Part shown: in pieces, positions 61,047 to 64,000 of the stretch
How the letters are laid out: each line of letters starts with the position of its first letter
Position numbering within the stretch: the stretch's first letter is position 1
From: Sugiyamaella lignohabitans
Taxonomy: Eukaryota > Ascomycota > Dipodascomycetes > Dipodascales > Trichomonascaceae
DNA: 64,000 nt
Reading direction: 5' to 3'
Assembly (NCBI RefSeq): GCF_001640025.1
Contig: NC_031672.1
Location: 3,782,001 to 3,846,000 of the forward strand
Program-made: the position numbers and the translations under genes
The notes under the pieces: model-generated
Seen by the model: the letters and a program-made list of their open reading frames with translations, nothing else
Told to the model about the DNA's origin: nothing
Databases searched by the model: none

Positions 61047-62129
61047 CTACCTATTATAAGCGACACCTAATGTGTCCAGTCTGTCACAACTGGGTAATGG
61101 GATCTGAATGGCTTCGTTATATGCATCAGTGTCGACGAAAAACCAGCCCTTGGCGTCCGAAATTTTTTGCTGCTTATTTTCATATTCGTGGTAACATCTG
61201 TTCTTAAGAGCCTGAACATATGAAACCTCTGCCTGACGGTCCAATTGACGCAACTTGCGTTCAGGCAATTGGGTAACGTCTTCCGGCTTGACATAGTATG
61301 GAATATGATGCAATGGAGTAGTTCGTTCTAGAGTATATGGAGGAACGCTCTTAAATTCGTACCTGGGAGTTCGAAGTCCGGTCGATGAAGATGAGTCTCC
61401 AAATAGTGAGAAAAGAACTGGCACAAAAAATAGCAGCATTAGTGGTAACAATTCAAACAGCTGTCTAATTGAGAATGGTTCTTGTTGTTGTTGACGAGTG
61501 GTGCCAGTACCAGCCTGCCTCCTTGTACCAGCTCCTTGCTGGAATGCAGCAAATGGAGAACTACCGCCTCCGAAAGTATGTACTCTTATACCCGGGCCAC
61601 CAAATCCACCAAACTGTTGGAATCCACCTCCTGCACCGCCAGCTCCACCAAAACCACCACCAAAGAACATGTTAAATAAATCATCTGGTGAAATATCTGC
61701 ACCAAATGGTGACCCTCCAGCAAATCCACTAGCAGCAGCTCGGGAACCAGCACCTCCACCAAATCCTCCTCCTCCACCTCCACCACGGCTATCAGGGTCT
61801 GCACCGGTCTGATCAAAGATACGCTTTTTATCAGGATCCGATAGAACTTGGAATGCCTTGGATACAAGTTTAAAAGCTTCATCTGCTCCGGGAGCTCCAT
61901 TCTTGTCTGGGTGCATTATCAACGCGAGCTTTCTGTATGACTTTCGTACTTCACTATCAGAAGATGGTGACTCTATATCTAAAATGGCATAATAATCGGT
62001 ATGCCTACATTTCCGTACTCGAGTGACGGCAGCCATTTGAGCTGGTGTATAACTTCGATCTTGACGACCCTGGTTATGCGATCTGTTCGTCGCCGACGTA
62101 GTAGATTTCTCTGCTCCAGTAGATGACAT
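61047..62129 (-). CDS. HLJ1: ER-membrane J-domain protein, Hlj1/DNAJB12 type
   Basis: 360 residues. The J domain is at ~44-108 (DYYAILDIES, YRKLALIMHPDKNG with HPD at 73-75, FDQTGADPD). A Gly/Phe-rich region follows (~114-190). One hydrophobic segment (LLPLMLLFFVPVLFSLF, ~226-243) would anchor it in the ER membrane with the J domain in the cytosol. The C-terminal ~100 residues (PRYEFKSVPPYTLERTT, TPLHHIPYYV, RCYHEY) fit the DUF1977 domain of DNAJB12/B14, which S. cerevisiae Hlj1 (224 residues) lacks or has shortened. Family members stimulate Hsp70 in ER-associated degradation. The gene symbol follows the yeast ortholog group and is somewhat tentative; the family is secure. Confidence 0.88.
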   Translation of the reverse strand: MSSTGAEKSTTSATNRSHNQGRQDRSYTPAQMAAVTRVRKCRHTDYYAILDIESPSSDSEVRKSYRKLALIMHPDKNGAPGADEAFKLVSKAFQVLSDPDKKRIFDQTGADPDSRGGGGGGGFGGGAGSRAAASGFAGGSPFGADISPDDLFNMFFGGGFGGAGGAGGGFQQFGGFGGPGIRVHTFGGGSSPFAAFQQGAGTRRQAGTGTTRQQQQEPFSIRQLFELLPLMLLFFVPVLFSLFGDSSSSTGLRTPRYEFKSVPPYTLERTTPLHHIPYYVKPEDVTQLPERKLRQLDRQAEVSYVQALKNRCYHEYENKQQKISDAKGWFFVDTDAYNEAIQIPLPSCDRLDTLGVAYNR

Positions 62130-64000
62130 TGTGTAGAGATATGAATGGATGTTGTGTGACCGTGATAATAGAACTTGTCAGGCTCGATGCTAATATACTA
62201 GTGTTGGTTTTTGTGTTGAAGGTTACCAAGAGGTGATGCGCTGGTAACAGTATAATGTAGTTACGGTTTTCTGATACACCCTCAGGAGATGAAATATTCA
62301 ACTCTTTGATTAAACTTAGTTTGATCTTGTGGATATGCTCAATCTTGTATCTATGCAACAACAAGGCCTGTACAAAGTAAATTCAACGAGACGAATTTAT
62401 TGACGAGTTACCAGTGGTGATCTTGTTTTCAACTCAAGTTTAATAAACTGACTAATAGTATCAACAATCTCAATCCGGTGACTTTTTCCTCTTACCTTTT
62501 TGATTTGAGTAGGATGGTTGATCTTCTTTATTACGTTGCCTGTTTCTCTGCCTATTTTTTTTTATCTGCTGTGAAGTATACAGCTTCAAAGTGACTGGTT
62601 TTAGATTGGTTCACCTGCCTACAAGTATGTAGTAATGGGAGCGACAACAGAGTTTTTTTGTTCAAAAATGTACCCACTAACCAGTTAACAATTCTCGAAA
62701 TTTAAATATCCAGATTTTATTGGTCTTTGACGGATAGAGCCTATGATTTTATCCAGGTGTGTTCAGGATATCACTCGATTACGCTGGACCACTATTCAAC
62801 TGACTGCAAACTTAACTGTCAGGTATAGGACCAGGGATTTCTTGAAGTTAGGACCGCCGCGCGCATCGTCCACGCAGCTCTCACAGCAGCGGGTCAACAG
62901 ATTTTGTGCCACGCAAGAGGAGGCGGATGGACCACGCATGTTTCAACGGCTTTTTTCACCCAACGTCTGTATCCCCGCCACTTGATCGGCGATTAATTTG
63001 AGTCTAGCAGTCATATAAATTTTTATAGAAAAGAATTCAATAACTGTATCGTCGAACGTCTATAATTCTAGCAGTCTGCTTTAAGAGTATCTTATGAATG
63101 CCCTCCATATAATCTGAGTGCTGCTGTACCAGATACTACACTAACTATTAAGGTAAGTGCGTCCGTTTGGCCAAACGATGAAAAAGCTCAGTCTTGTCTA
63201 AGAGCCCTTTTCTGTAAAAGTGGCATTTAAGCCGAAATTGACGTAATTCTGCAATTATCTTTGAACGGTCTCCCACTTGCTCGTATTTCCTCTTCGATGC
63301 CGTCTGTCTCGCTGTCAGATGCTGCATATCAGTTGTACCGTTTAGAACAATCTCGAAGCTTGTAGTTATATGCGCTGCACTTGCATTACGGTAGTTTCTG
63401 TCAGTCAGCTTCTACGATTCTAGAGGATATGTTATCAGTTGTTATCGGTTGTTATCAATTGTCAGTTTTTGTCAGTTGTTCTCAGTTTTGTTTGGGGGCA
63501 AAAGGAATAAATGTAGTCGCTCTAGAATAGGTTCTATATCCGTCCCCGGAAAGTCACTGGCTTTGCAAATTTTATATGATAGTGATAGATTGAAATACTC
63601 GAATTGCCAAGCGCTTATATTTATTGCGATTTGCAATTTCTTGAAGATCCGGATATAGCTCTTCTGTTCCTACCCGTACATTCGTGGGTCACCTTAAGTC
63701 GATGCCTATAATCTGAGGAGACTAGAGTTGTTATTAGCTGTTTGACGATCCCTGCGTCCTGATAAGAGGGGTATTATCCGATAAGATAAGATAAGCTACT
63801 GCCAATCTTGCATATCCGTTATCTTGTCGTATTTTTTAACACCACAGCTTATATCCACCCATAATAATGTGGTAATAACATGTTGCTATTCTCTACTTGG
63901 GTATCTACTTGTTTATTTGTGTTCACTATCTTACCGGTACCGCTAAAATTTATTAACCTTGGGTTTGTATTATATAGCAGGTATATAAAGAATATAGCGA
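62130..64000. other. Right-end intergenic region, no gene recognised
   Basis: About 1.9 kb of mostly AT-rich sequence upstream of HLJ1. It holds a 10-bp tandem array (63431-63490) and three GATAAG units (63780-63795). I found no open frame continuing past the right edge. Confidence 0.45.
63431..63490 (+). repeat. 10-bp tandem repeat (GTTATCRGTT-like)
   Basis: Six contiguous 10-bp units grading from GTTATCAGTT and GTTATCGGTT to GTCAGTTTTT and CTCAGTTTTG. Confidence 0.8.

Noticed and set aside
1..64000. CRISPR array from the regularly recurring GC repeats
   Set aside because: Spacing is irregular (hundreds to thousands of bases), copies are inverted, and the host is a yeast.
1..64000. tRNA or 5S rRNA genes
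   Set aside because: I looked for A/B-box-like sequence (GGTTCRANNCC) and clover-leaf context and found no convincing case; a tRNAscan-type run would settle it.

Overview
The window is nuclear DNA from a budding yeast (Saccharomycotina). The genes are compact, mostly intronless, and match yeast families (REB1, RPS11, TAL1, URA4, DCK1, RPN13, NUM1, HLJ1). The few introns are short, have GTAAGT/GTGAGT-like donors, and carry a TACTAAC/CTAAC branch site only about 6-14 nt before the acceptor AG. That short spacing, the long intergenic regions and the style of the genes suggest a basal lineage (Yarrowia/Trichomonascaceae/Dipodascaceae side). This placement is inference; I could not run a search.

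Region 1-9,850 is gene-poor. The left edge holds the 5' part of a minus-strand gene with an APC/C destruction-box motif, probably a B-type cyclin, which starts in a 9-nt first exon and runs off the window. The rest of this stretch is filled with GC-rich foldback repeats and short tandem repeats.

Region 9,850-27,900 carries an acidic Ecm13-like protein, REB1, RPS11 (split), an unrecognised gene, a triple-KH RNA-binding protein, a Rua1-type zinc-binding regulator and TAL1 (split). These alternate with many more copies of the same foldback element, which sit in introns, 5' and 3' flanks, and between convergent genes.

Region 27,900-64,000 has no recognisable copy of the element. It opens with a decayed Ty3/gypsy pol relic on the minus strand. 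Then come URA4, a tandem pair of BTB/POZ genes, an MTE1/ZGRF1-type gene, the DOCK-family GEF DCK1 (split), a CinA C-terminal-domain gene (split), an Old Yellow Enzyme, RPN13, the giant repeat protein NUM1 (split), a yapsin-like aspartyl protease and an HLJ1-type DnaJ protein. The genes belong to unrelated housekeeping pathways and do not form a cluster.

The most unusual system is the foldback family. The best copies follow a strict plan: a GC-rich arm ending in an 'A' hairpin (TGCTTCGCA core), a conserved ~25-bp spacer, and a mirror-image arm ending in a different 'B' hairpin (CTCGAGCGAAGCGAG core). Nine such copies occur here in both orientations, beside about a dozen half-copies, several of which break within the spacer. 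Their placement suggests insertion into small introns and possible roles as mRNA 3'-end or boundary structures.
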